Assembly (NCBI GenBank): GCA_963836905.1
Contig: CAWIKY010000006.1
Span: 744,001-808,000 of the forward strand
Direction of reading: 5' to 3'
Length of the DNA stretch: 64,000 nt
Source of the DNA: CAWIKY01 sp963836905
Lineage (GTDB): Bacteria > Pseudomonadota > Alphaproteobacteria > Caulobacterales > Hyphomonadaceae
The notes under the pieces are model-generated. The model was given only the letters and a program-made list of their open reading frames with translations, ran no database searches and was not told the DNA's origin. The first letter of the stretch is position 1. Each line of letters begins with the position of its first letter. The position numbers and the translations under genes are program-made. Of this stretch, positions 25,412 through 33,819 are shown piece after piece.

Positions 25412-27070
25412 ATGGCAGCCCAGCGCAATCTTGAGAATTCGGCCTCCCGAGCCGCATCCGCTTGGTCGCCGTTCCGCTACCACGCATTCCTGTTACTCTG
25501 GACCGCCACGCTTATCTCAAACGTCGGCACTTGGATGCATGACGTTGGTGCCGGATGGCTCATGACCACACTCGAGCCTTCGCCTGCGATCGTTGCCCTT
25601 GTCCAAACGGCAACAACCGCACCAGTCCTCTTGTTCGCGCTGTTCGCAGGAGCGCTTGCCGACCGAGTTGATCGGCGTCGCCTGCTGCTGGTGGTCAATC
25701 TAGCACTTACCGCAATCGTCGCTCTCATGGCCGTGCTGACGGTGGCGGGCGTAATGACGCCTACACTACTGCTCACCTTTACCTTCATCATCGGTACCGG
25801 CGCGGCGTTGATGGCGCCTGCTTGGCAGGCGGTCGTACCGAGTCTCGTCCCTCGCGAAAGCCTGCAGTCAGCAATCGCGCTCAATTCGATGGGCATCAAT
25901 ATCGCTCGGGCCATTGGTCCGGCTTTGGCGGGGTTGCTGATCTCTGCAATCGCGCTGGCGGCGCCTTTCGTCGTAAACGCAGCGAGTCATCTCGTAATCA
26001 TCGCTGCTCTCCTCTTTTGGAAGCCGACTGTCGAACCAAAACGCATCCTGCCATCGGAGCCAATCTTCGGAGCAATGCTAACCGGATTGCGTCACGCAAG
26101 CCGGAACGGAGCGCTCAAGGCAACTCTCCTTCGCTCTTTGGGATTTTTCACCTTCGCGAGCGCATATTGGGCATTGCTACCGCTAGTCGCGCGCCGGATC
26201 GAAGGTGGCGGAGCTGAAATCTATGGTGTTCTGCTCTCCGCCATCGGCGCTGGCGCAGTAGTCGGTGCACTCTCTCTGCCGATTATCCGAAACAAGGCCG
26301 ATGCGAATTGGCTTGTAGCTTTCGGCACGCTCGGGACAGCGGTTGCCATGGCGTTACTGGGACTCGCCGATGATGTCGTCATGGCGATTCCCGCGGCTCT
26401 TCTCGGCGGGCTTGGGTGGATCGTAGTTCTGACCAGCCTCAACGTCTCGGCACAAACGGCGTTGCCGAACTGGATCCGTGCCAGAGGACTTGCCATCACG
26501 CTCATGGTCTTCTTCGGGTGCATGTCGGCCGGGTCGGCAGTATGGGGGCAAGTGGCGACCGTCGCTTCCGTCAGAGTTGCACTGCTGGTCGCGGCGGTCG
26601 GGGCCGTGTTGGCTATTCCGTTGACGTGGCGAGCCAGGCTTGGGCAAGGCGAGCCGCTCGACCTCACACCAGCCATGAGCTGGCCGGAACCGGTCGTTTC
26701 GGAAGACTTCAATGATGCGCCCGATCGAGGCCCGGTGCTGGTGACTGTCTTATACTCTATCGACGAGGCAAACATTCCGGCATTTTTATTAGCGATGAAC
26801 ACGCTGTCCAGTGAGCGCTATCGTGACGGTGCTCACGGGTGGGGCGTCTATCAGGACGCCGCTGAGCCCCAGCAATGGATCGAATGGTTCTTCTTACCGA
26901 GTTGGGCTGAGCATCTAAGACAGCACGAGCGGGCTACAAAGCATGATTGGGAGGTTCAATCGCGCGTTCGAGATTACCACCGCGGTGCGGAGAAACCCGA
27001 GGTGCGCCACTACCTCGCGGCGGTCGCGCCTCCGGATCAGACGCCTACGCAGAAAGGCGACGCAGCATGA
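25412..27070 (+). CDS. MFS_3-type exporter with C-terminal monooxygenase-like domain
   Basis: A 552-residue transporter of the MFS_3/EntS-like family. About twelve hydrophobic helices fill residues 20-410, with the motif A-like ADRVDRRRLLL after helix 2. A soluble tail from about residue 440 (VLVTVLYSIDEANIPAF to HDWEVQSRVRDYH) resembles the antibiotic-biosynthesis-monooxygenase fold seen in this family. ATG 25412 has GAGG 7 nt upstream, inside the end of the amidohydrolase. It probably exports the substrate or product of that pathway. A 36-codon frame (27067-27177) overlaps its stop, but I cannot support it as a gene. Confidence 0.9.
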   Translation: MAAQRNLENSASRAASAWSPFRYHAFLLLWTATLISNVGTWMHDVGAGWLMTTLEPSPAIVALVQTATTAPVLLFALFAGALADRVDRRRLLLVVNLALTAIVALMAVLTVAGVMTPTLLLTFTFIIGTGAALMAPAWQAVVPSLVPRESLQSAIALNSMGINIARAIGPALAGLLISAIALAAPFVVNAASHLVIIAALLFWKPTVEPKRILPSEPIFGAMLTGLRHASRNGALKATLLRSLGFFTFASAYWALLPLVARRIEGGGAEIYGVLLSAIGAGAVVGALSLPIIRNKADANWLVAFGTLGTAVAMALLGLADDVVMAIPAALLGGLGWIVVLTSLNVSAQTALPNWIRARGLAITLMVFFGCMSAGSAVWGQVATVASVRVALLVAAVGAVLAIPLTWRARLGQGEPLDLTPAMSWPEPVVSEDFNDAPDRGPVLVTVLYSIDEANIPAFLLAMNTLSSERYRDGAHGWGVYQDAAEPQQWIEWFFLPSWAEHLRQHERATKHDWEVQSRVRDYHRGAEKPEVRHYLAAVAPPDQTPTQKGDAA

Positions 27071-27402
27071 AGATCATGCTACCATCAGTTTGCTCTTCGG
27101 CGCGCCTCCTTCCGTTGGCTGCCGCTGGTTCGGGCTGCCGTTACATGCGCCGTCTCGCATCGTTGGTAGGCAGCTAGGCGGTACTGGATGAGGAACGCGA
27201 CCGCCTTCATTGGGATCAGAAACGGGGTCCTCGGATATTCGAACTGGTCGCCACAGCGGGTCTTCGAGTATTGGCCGTCATCCAACGAATTGCCGCTGAA
27301 ATCCTTGCCCAATTGGTGAGCGACTCGATGCTTGGAGCCAGCGTTCGTTGTGAACTTTTTCGGCGCGTTTTGGAGAACCTGAATCCTTGGGTGAAAAAGC
27401 AG
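27071..27402. other. 332-bp stretch without a supported gene
   Basis: It lies between the MFS exporter and the LysR gene. Short open frames exist on both strands, but none resembles a family I know, and none has a clear ribosome site. It presumably contains the LysR promoter. It may also hold remains of an older gene. Confidence 0.5.
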
Positions 27403-28320
27403 ATGAACAAGATGAGCAATATCTCGAGTGTGGATTTGGAGGTTATTCGTGCGGTTGCGGAAACAGGAAGCTTTCGAAAGTCGGCGCTGAGGTTGAATAT
27501 GGGACAGCCAGCCGTTTCGCGCCGCATTGCTAGAATAGAAGACATGATCGGCGTTTCGCTATTCGAGCGGCGGAGCAGCGGTACCCGGCTGACAGTCGCA
27601 GGCAACGCATTCCTAGCACGAACTCGCGTAATCATCGAAGAAATTGATGCGGCTGTTGAAGAGGCGCAATCTGCCGGCAAAGCCGCGAGCGGTGCTTTGA
27701 ACATCGGGCTCATCGCATCGCTTTCGAAGGGCGCGATGCGCGAATTGGTCGGCATCTTCAGAGACGAGAACCCCAATGTTAAATTCCATTTTACGGAGGC
27801 GGAACGCAGCGAACTTCTCATTTTACTTACACATAGAAAAATTGATCTCCTTCTTGCATCAGGAATGAGTGAATTGGACGCATGTGACACCGTGCTTATT
27901 GATGAAGAGACGATCTACCTTGCAACGCCATCGAACAGCCGACTTGCCAGGAAGCAAAGGATAGAATGGGCAGATGTTTCCAACGAGACATTTATCCTTA
28001 GTTCCCGTGAGCCAGGTCCTGAAATTCACGATTATATTGTTCGGCGGGCCTCCGGTCTTGCCAAGCCCGTAAAGGTGGCGAGGCATCGACTTTGTCGTGA
28101 GGGCATCATGGGACTCGTCAGCCTCGGCCTAGGAGTAAGTCTTGTCGCCGATCACTGGCGAGGCGTCAGCTATCCAAATGTGAGGTTCGTTCCAATCGGC
28201 ACAAAGGACGAGACCGTGCCGTTCTCTATCACTTGGCGTCCGGAAAACGACAACCCCGCCCTTCGTCGTTTCATCTCTCTGGCGCGGATCGAGGCGAAGC
28301 GGAACGGCGCTCTTTCCTGA
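27403..28320 (+). CDS. LysR-family transcriptional regulator
   Basis: A 305-residue LysR regulator. The winged helix-turn-helix is residues 7-65, with FRKSALRLNMGQPAVSRRIARIE as the DNA-reading part (shown here only as position and type), followed by the linker helix and a periplasmic-binding-protein-like effector domain starting near SGALNIGLI. ATG 27403 or 27412 are both possible. Its last 50 bp overlap, on the opposite strand, the end of DUF2274, the last gene of the trb operon. Unusually, it does not face the genes it would regulate; the likely targets are the upstream amidohydrolase and exporter. Confidence 0.9.
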   Translation: MNKMSNISSVDLEVIRAVAETGSFRKSALRLNMGQPAVSRRIARIEDMIGVSLFERRSSGTRLTVAGNAFLARTRVIIEEIDAAVEEAQSAGKAASGALNIGLIASLSKGAMRELVGIFRDENPNVKFHFTEAERSELLILLTHRKIDLLLASGMSELDACDTVLIDEETIYLATPSNSRLARKQRIEWADVSNETFILSSREPGPEIHDYIVRRASGLAKPVKVARHRLCREGIMGLVSLGLGVSLVADHWRGVSYPNVRFVPIGTKDETVPFSITWRPENDNPALRRFISLARIEAKRNGALS

Positions 28321-28519
28321 GCTTGGCAAAAGCGCGATCAGTCTTCATGAACCGGTCTAGCATCGGTGCGACAAGCTTGTCGGGTTCAAGCGTCTGACCG
28401 TTCTCCCGACCTAGGATCTCGGCATATGCCGAGAGATCCCTGTGGACATTCGCGGGCAATTCGACCTTCAGCGTCACGGGTTTGTCGTTACGGATATTGC
28501 CGAGCTTCAACTTGCTCAT
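28271..28519 (-). CDS. DUF2274 protein of the trb operon
   Basis: An 82-residue protein found at the end of trb operons in alphaproteobacterial conjugative elements, right after trbI, which is its position here (start overlaps the trbI stop). Sequence features: KPVTLKVELPANVHRDLSAY, a ribbon-helix-helix-like beginning, and LVAPMLDRFMKTD. The last 10 or so residues (SASPRSAPER) look non-standard and lie within the overlap with LysR, suggesting the cargo joined the element inside or just beyond this gene. Confidence 0.85.
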   Translation of the reverse strand: MSKLKLGNIRNDKPVTLKVELPANVHRDLSAYAEILGRENGQTLEPDKLVAPMLDRFMKTDRAFAKLRKERRSASPRSAPER

Positions 28520-29739
28520 CGGGCGTCTCCCTGCGTTTCGAGAATTAAGTCGCGGGTGACCATCACACGGACCGGAAAGCCGGGCCGAATAGTGAGCGTC
28601 GGCGGGATACCGAGCTGACGCTGAACGATCGCTTCTCCGGCGCGCCCGATCGTATGTTGCATACCGTCGCGGATAGCCTCGGCAATTTCGTCGCCGTTAT
28701 CCTCGCCGCTTTCCAAGCCGATGTTGAGGATCGTCGCGAGACCGGCCGCCCGGAAGAGCTGGCCCCAATGGTTGTCGACGCCGTCTTCCAAACCTGCGTA
28801 TCCCGCCTGATCCGTGCCGGGTTCGCGTTCGAGAACAACGGAACGCCCGTTCGGAAAGATGAGCCGGGTCCAAGCCAACAGAATGCGCCGCTGGCCTGCA
28901 TCAACGCGGCTGTCATATTCGCCGAGCAGCCGAGACCCTTGCGGGATCAAAAGGAATTGTCCGCTCGGGCTGTCATAGACATGGGCGGTGACTTGCGCCG
29001 TGATCTGGCCCGGCAAGTCGGAGCGGAGGCCCGTGATAAGCGCAGCCTCAATGACGGACCCTGCCTGCAGTACATACGGGCTTGGCGGGGCCTGCACCCG
29101 GTCTGCGGCGGTCGTCCGGCGGTCCACCTCACGGTCCAGAAAGGCTTCCTGACGCTGCGTGCTGTCCGGCTGGCTTGCGGGCCCAGCAGCAGTTGGAAAT
29201 AGTCCTTGTAGACCGGGCGTAGGGGCGCTCGGCGACTGGTTCGGGGCTCGGGCCGCGCCATTCCCTGACGTCTGCGCCTCGGCAAAAAGTGTCGCGAGCC
29301 GCGCCGCCTCTGCTTCCTGCAATCGTATTTGCTCTATTGGATCGACGGCAGGACCGGTCGCCGGAACGACCGGCACCGCTTCGCCGCGTCGCTGGGCCGA
29401 CAGGACGGGCCGCCCGAGTTCACCGGGCAGCGGCGGTCCCAATCGCGGGATCGCGCCGTAGTCGCGCGGCAGCCGCGACAGGCCTTCAGCTTCCTGAACC
29501 CGTTCGGTGGAAAACAGCTCGGACGGCCCATCGCCTCCATCAGGGCTTTGGAGGGCGACGATCAGGATCGTGCCGACGCCAAGCCCACCTACGACGGCAA
29601 GGACGGTGATGGCTTTGCGGGACAGCTTCATCACGCGCGGCGGATCGGGCCGCAAGCGCAGTTCTTTGGCGATGTCCTGCTCGGAACGCGGCGAGCCTCT
29701 TGCGTCGTCCTCTTTCCGGTCATTGTCTAAGTTGCTCAT
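28516..29739 (-). CDS. trbI: Conjugal transfer protein TrbI (VirB10-like)
   Basis: Envelope-spanning core-complex subunit of the type IV secretion channel. A single transmembrane helix near residues 43-64 follows a cytoplasmic tail. A proline-rich linker leads to the conserved VirB10 domain: QAGSVIEAALITGLRSDLPG, then LLIPQGSRLLGEYD and the DGVDNHWGQLF region before the outer-membrane helix. ATG 29739 follows GGTGAG; GTG 29748 overlaps the trbG stop and is an alternative. Intact and of family length (407 residues). Confidence 0.95.
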   Translation of the reverse strand: MSNLDNDRKEDDARGSPRSEQDIAKELRLRPDPPRVMKLSRKAITVLAVVGGLGVGTILIVALQSPDGGDGPSELFSTERVQEAEGLSRLPRDYGAIPRLGPPLPGELGRPVLSAQRRGEAVPVVPATGPAVDPIEQIRLQEAEAARLATLFAEAQTSGNGAARAPNQSPSAPTPGLQGLFPTAAGPASQPDSTQRQEAFLDREVDRRTTAADRVQAPPSPYVLQAGSVIEAALITGLRSDLPGQITAQVTAHVYDSPSGQFLLIPQGSRLLGEYDSRVDAGQRRILLAWTRLIFPNGRSVVLEREPGTDQAGYAGLEDGVDNHWGQLFRAAGLATILNIGLESGEDNGDEIAEAIRDGMQHTIGRAGEAIVQRQLGIPPTLTIRPGFPVRVMVTRDLILETQGDAR

Positions 29740-29744
29740 ACCGC

Positions 29745-30785
29745 TCACCGATCTTCATCGGGGCGCCAGGCCGAGACCACAGGCTCATCCCGCTGCGCGC
29801 TGCGCCGGACCCCATCGGTCCGCACGATCCGCACCACGCGCTGGCGATCGCCGAGGCGTAGTTCGGCGGCGGCGAAGAGCCGGTCGACGACCATGTAATT
29901 GCGCCGGATGCGGTAATTGACGAGTTGTCCGTCGCCCTCGGGGCCTATGACAAAGAGTGGTGGCATCTCGCCTTGGCCGATCCCGCGCGGGAACTCGATG
30001 AAGACCTGACGGCCATCGTCGAAGGCGCGGCGCGGCTTCCAGGGCGCGCGGTCGCCAGTGATCCGGTAGCGGAAATTGAGATCGGCGAGATCGACATTGC
30101 GACCGATGGGCAGGCTTGCTTCGGCGCGATCGTTCTGGCGCCGCAAGGCGATCAATTGGTCTTCCGGGTATTGCCAAGAGACCGAGGCCATATAAGCGGA
30201 TGGGGTTGCGCGCAGCTCAAGATGGTAGGTGCGGCGATCGGTATTGATGACGAGATTGGTTACGAGATCATCGCGGATCGGTTTGACCAGCACATGGATG
30301 CGGCGATTGTCGCCTGACCCGCTCTCCGTGTCGCCAATGATCCAGCGGGCCGTATCGCCTGCCGCGATCGGTCCGGACCCAACGAGGCTTTCTCCGGGCT
30401 GCAAGGCGATGTCAGTCACCTGCCCAGGTGAGGTATAGACCTGATAGAGGGCACCGGAGGAATAGGGATAGAGCTGGACGGCATTGATAAACCCATCGCG
30501 CACCGGCTCGATCCGCGCGGCCGCGTTAGCGTTCGTGATCCGCTCCGTCGGCTCCGTGGCTTGCGGTGACTTTGGGTCATCATCCACGCGCATCAGCTGT
30601 CCGGGCAGCGGCAACGGTTCGGGGCGCTCCACGATCTGGACCGGTCCGGGCGGATCGGCAACGAGCGTGGCTGCGACGGGATCGTCGTAGCTGATCTCCG
30701 GCGGTTTGAATGTGGCGCAGGCACTGAGCGAGCCTGCGAGGACGATGGGAACAAGGCGATATGTCGCCCAGACGCGGTCTGTCAT
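29745..30785 (-). CDS. trbG: Conjugal transfer protein TrbG (VirB9-like)
   Basis: Outer-ring subunit of the conjugation channel that links TrbI and the outer membrane. It has a lipoprotein-type signal ending LSACA and the VirB9-like domain: a first lobe starting at VQLYPYSSGALYQVYTSPGQ and a second with NLVINTDRRTYHLEL and NYRIRRNYMVVDRLF near the C-terminus. ATG 30785 overlaps the TrbF stop (ATGA). The longer open frame upstream runs through trbF in another frame and is not coding. Confidence 0.95.
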   Translation of the reverse strand: MTDRVWATYRLVPIVLAGSLSACATFKPPEISYDDPVAATLVADPPGPVQIVERPEPLPLPGQLMRVDDDPKSPQATEPTERITNANAAARIEPVRDGFINAVQLYPYSSGALYQVYTSPGQVTDIALQPGESLVGSGPIAAGDTARWIIGDTESGSGDNRRIHVLVKPIRDDLVTNLVINTDRRTYHLELRATPSAYMASVSWQYPEDQLIALRRQNDRAEASLPIGRNVDLADLNFRYRITGDRAPWKPRRAFDDGRQVFIEFPRGIGQGEMPPLFVIGPEGDGQLVNYRIRRNYMVVDRLFAAAELRLGDRQRVVRIVRTDGVRRSAQRDEPVVSAWRPDEDR

Positions 30786-31465
30786 TGGGTGGACTCCTTT
30801 GACCAGTTGATGGCGTGGACGAAGACGCCGAGAGGGTTTTTGCGCAGGCGCTCGGCATCGCGCGGTGTTTGGACGACAACGCTGAGAATGCCGGTCCAGC
30901 GCTCGGTCCCTGCGAGCTGACCGTTGACATAGCGGCGCTCCGTCCAAGCGACGCGAAAGCTGGAATCGGAGGCGCGGATGACGCTGGAAATCTCTGCGGT
31001 GACCTGAACCTCGGCGACACGGGCGAAAGGATCATTCACGCGGGCGAAGTCATTGAGGGATACCGCACCCCGATCTGTGGTGAAATCGTAGGCGCGCAGC
31101 CAGTTCCCGCGCAGGACAATCGGGTCGGCGGGGACCTGACGCACGTTCTCGATGAAGCGCGCGAGGTGAAACGCGATCTGGGGATCAGTCGGGCGGTAGT
31201 TCGCGGTCGCGGGGGCCACAGCTTGCGCCGCCCCGAGCCGGTCGACCTCGACCACGTAAGGCACGATGGTGCCTTGGGTGGACTGCCAGACCAGCGCGAG
31301 CCCGAAGGTTGCAGTGGTCGCGAGGCAGCCCAAGGCCATCAACCGCCAGTTGCGGGCCTGAACGCGGGCCGAGCCTATCCGCTCGTCCCAGGCTTGCGCG
31401 GCTCTTTGGTAGGGTGTGGTCGGTTCGGGGGTCTTCGCGTATCGCACACTTGGTCGCTTGAACAT
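30782..31465 (-). CDS. trbF: Conjugal transfer protein TrbF (VirB8-like)
   Basis: Inner-membrane scaffold of the type IV secretion system. Residues 1-40 are cytoplasmic (FKRPSVRYAKTPEP start), a helix follows at about 41-62, and the periplasmic VirB8 fold begins at VPYVVEVDRLG. The end NPLGVFVHAINWSKE is standard. GGAGAG sits just upstream of two successive ATGs; the second (31465) has the better spacing and gives the usual MFKRP beginning. It overlaps the end of trbL. Confidence 0.94.
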   Translation of the reverse strand: MFKRPSVRYAKTPEPTTPYQRAAQAWDERIGSARVQARNWRLMALGCLATTATFGLALVWQSTQGTIVPYVVEVDRLGAAQAVAPATANYRPTDPQIAFHLARFIENVRQVPADPIVLRGNWLRAYDFTTDRGAVSLNDFARVNDPFARVAEVQVTAEISSVIRASDSSFRVAWTERRYVNGQLAGTERWTGILSVVVQTPRDAERLRKNPLGVFVHAINWSKESTQ

Positions 31466-32754
31466 CATGATCTCTCCGAAAGGCTGATGGCGGTCCCGCC
31501 ACCACCGCCATCGCCGGAACGCACGGCATGGGCGGCGACACTCGCGCCGTGTTGCAGGGATTGCTGGCGTTTCATGCGGCGCGCCCAAGCAGGCGGACCG
31601 GCGTTTGAGTTTCCGGGAGCTGGTCTTGGCGAATTGCTGAATTTGCCCCCGGTGGCCTCGAAGGCCGCACGCGATCCTGATTTGTAGCTGTCTCCGACGG
31701 CTCGTTTGAGCGGGCTCATTGCAGCCGTCGCACCAGCCTGACCGACGGCAGCCATGCCGCTTGCGGCCTTCCCGGCCGTACTCGACCCGGATGCTGCGCC
31801 GATTTGGAAGGCGGTCGAGGCGCCACCTGCGACGGCGGACCCGCCGCGAAGGGCGGCACCGCCCGCAGCACCAGCCATCTTTGCGCCAGCGAGCCCGCCC
31901 GCGACCACGCCGCCTGCCGCGAGACCGGCTCCGACGGCTGCGCCTGCGCCAAGCTGTGGACCGCCCGAGACGATGCCGTTGGCTATGCCGGGGCCGAAGA
32001 TACCGAGCGCCAGAAGCGAGAGCGCCGCGAGGACGACGGCCATTGCATCGTTAATCGTCGGCTCGCCCGTAAACCCGGCGGTGAACTCGCCGAAGACGGT
32101 CGAGCCGATCCCGACGATGACCGCGAGGACGAGCACTTTGACGCCGGAAGAGATGACGAGGCCGAGCACGCGTTCGGCCATGAAGGCGGTTTTGTTGAAG
32201 AGCCCGAAGGGTACGAGGATGAAGCCCGCGAGCGTGGCCAGCTTGAACTCGATCAGCGTGACGAAGAGCTGGATCGCGAGGATGAAGAAGGACAGGATCA
32301 CGACGATCCAGGCGAACATCAGGATCGTGATCTGGATGAAGTTCTCGAAGAAGGACACGAAGCCCATGAGGTCGGCGATGGATTCGAGGATCGGCTGACC
32401 CGCCTCCAGGCCAACGGCGGCGATGCGTCCGGGTTGCAGTAGTTCGTCCGCGCCAAGCGTACCGCCCGTGGCCACCAGGCCGAGGCCCGCGAAACTCTCG
32501 AAGACGACCCGGGCGAGCCAGTTCCAGTTGCTGATGATGTAGGCGAAGACGCCGACGAAGAGCGTTTTCTTGACCAGCCGTCCGATAATTTCCTCATCCG
32601 CGCCCCAGGCCCAGAAGAGAGCGGCCAGCGTGACGTCGATGACGATGAGCGTGGTGGCGAGAAACGCGACGTCGCCGCCGAGCAGCCCAAAGCCGCTGTC
32701 GATATAGCTGGTGAAGACCTGCAGGAACCGATCGATGACGCCGACATCGCCCAT
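31465..32754 (-). CDS. trbL: Conjugal transfer protein TrbL (VirB6-like)
   Basis: Polytopic inner-membrane channel component. Six or so hydrophobic helices occupy residues 30-250 (for example ATTLIVIDVTLAALFWAWG). A long Gly/Ala-rich tail (residues 260-345) and a hydrophilic Pro/Ser-rich end follow, all typical of TrbL. At 429 residues it is full length. It is coupled to trbF at its 3' end and 3 nt from trbK-like at its 5' end. Confidence 0.94.
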   Translation of the reverse strand: MGDVGVIDRFLQVFTSYIDSGFGLLGGDVAFLATTLIVIDVTLAALFWAWGADEEIIGRLVKKTLFVGVFAYIISNWNWLARVVFESFAGLGLVATGGTLGADELLQPGRIAAVGLEAGQPILESIADLMGFVSFFENFIQITILMFAWIVVILSFFILAIQLFVTLIEFKLATLAGFILVPFGLFNKTAFMAERVLGLVISSGVKVLVLAVIVGIGSTVFGEFTAGFTGEPTINDAMAVVLAALSLLALGIFGPGIANGIVSGGPQLGAGAAVGAGLAAGGVVAGGLAGAKMAGAAGGAALRGGSAVAGGASTAFQIGAASGSSTAGKAASGMAAVGQAGATAAMSPLKRAVGDSYKSGSRAAFEATGGKFSNSPRPAPGNSNAGPPAWARRMKRQQSLQHGASVAAHAVRSGDGGGGGTAISLSERS

Positions 32755-32757
32755 GGC

Positions 32758-33030
32758 TTACTCCGCACCCTGATTATCTGACGGTGTCCCGAAAAAGCGA
32801 CGCCGGTTCTCGGCCCAGGCCTCTTGGCAGGCGATATCTGTTTCCAGCTCCTCGGGCGTCAGCGTCCGGCAATGCTGGAGCGTTTGCCTTAGGCGATTGT
32901 CCGAGACGGAGATGGCGGGTGCTGCCTCCTCCTCAAACGCGCGCTGCAGCTCGGTCGCGGCCATGAGCGCTGCGATCGCGCCCATGGTGATGGCGATCCC
33001 TTTGAGCGTGGTTTCGGCGGTGAGCTTCAT
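32758..33030 (-). CDS. TrbK-alt, putative entry-exclusion protein
   Basis: A 90-residue protein between trbJ and trbL, the position of the alternative TrbK family in alphaproteobacterial elements. An N-terminal hydrophobic segment (ITMGAIAALMAATEL) is followed by a hydrophilic part with RTLTPEELETDIACQEAWAE, which is conserved in the family. It would block redundant transfer between cells that both carry the element. Confidence 0.88.
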   Translation of the reverse strand: MKLTAETTLKGIAITMGAIAALMAATELQRAFEEEAAPAISVSDNRLRQTLQHCRTLTPEELETDIACQEAWAENRRRFFGTPSDNQGAE

Positions 33031-33036
33031 CGCGGC

Positions 33037-33819
33037 CTACCGGAACATCCGGACGGTGGTCGGCTCGTAGGTGCTGCCATAGTCGAGGAACCGCGAGAGG
33101 TTCTCGCGCGCCTGCGCCTCGGCAGAGGCGGATCGAGCGGCTTCGAGCGATTGTGCCCGGTTCTGAGCGGCGATGGCGGCGGTCAGGTCAGAGATTTGCT
33201 GGCTTTGCAGCGCGAGCAACTGGTTCCCAGCCTGCGTGGCCTGCAAGGCACCGGTCGCAGCCTGACTGCGGCCCACAAGCGCCTTCATCTCGGTCCGGGC
33301 GGTCTCAATATTGCCGACAACACCGGCTTGCACCTTCAGCGCGTCTTCAAACCCTGCCACCGAAGTCTGCCAGCGTTCGCGTGCGCCGCCGATCATCTCG
33401 TCGAAGTCGCCGCGCGCTGCTGCCGCGCCATAATCCTGAGTAAAGGCTTCGTCGATGGTCGCCACATCGTGCGCGACGCGCTGTGCTTCCCCGAGCAACT
33501 GCTGCGTTTGCTGGACGGAGGACTGCAGCTGTGTGAGCGACGAATATGGCAGGCTGGCGAGATTGCGCGCCTGATTGACGAGCATCGCTGCTTCGTTTTG
33601 CAACTGGGCGATCTGGTTGTTGATCTGCTCCAGCGTTCGCGCTGCGGTCAGCAAGTTCTCGGCGTGATTGGTCGGGTCATAGACGATCCCGCCGAACCCG
33701 CCGCCGAACAGCCCGGCATGCGCGGGCGGCGCGGTCGTGGGCGATAGTGCGATTGCACTCGACAACAGCAGGGTCGCTGCGACGCGCGCGGCAAATTTAC
33801 GTGTCTTAGTGTTGGTCAT
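33037..33819 (-). CDS. trbJ: Conjugal transfer protein TrbJ (VirB5-like)
   Basis: Secreted pilus-associated protein. A signal peptide (residues 1-32, ending AHA) precedes GLFGGGFGGIVYDPTNHAEN and long amphipathic helices built on EQINNQIAQLQNEA and similar repeats. This matches the coiled-coil TrbJ fold. ATG 33819 lies inside the overlap with the end of trbE; an upstream in-frame ATG at 33867 would precede the signal peptide with an unsuitable sequence. Confidence 0.93.
   Translation of the reverse strand: MTNTKTRKFAARVAATLLLSSAIALSPTTAPPAHAGLFGGGFGGIVYDPTNHAENLLTAARTLEQINNQIAQLQNEAAMLVNQARNLASLPYSSLTQLQSSVQQTQQLLGEAQRVAHDVATIDEAFTQDYGAAAARGDFDEMIGGARERWQTSVAGFEDALKVQAGVVGNIETARTEMKALVGRSQAATGALQATQAGNQLLALQSQQISDLTAAIAAQNRAQSLEAARSASAEAQARENLSRFLDYGSTYEPTTVRMFR

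Noticed and set aside
27085..27312. Minus-strand frame of 75 codons between the MFS and LysR genes
   Set aside because: No ribosome site, no family resemblance, and it overlaps the MFS 3' end; it could be a chance frame.
31719..32442. Long plus-strand open frames opposite trbL
   Set aside because: They are low-complexity shadows of the Gly/Ala-rich trbL sequence in a GC-rich genome.
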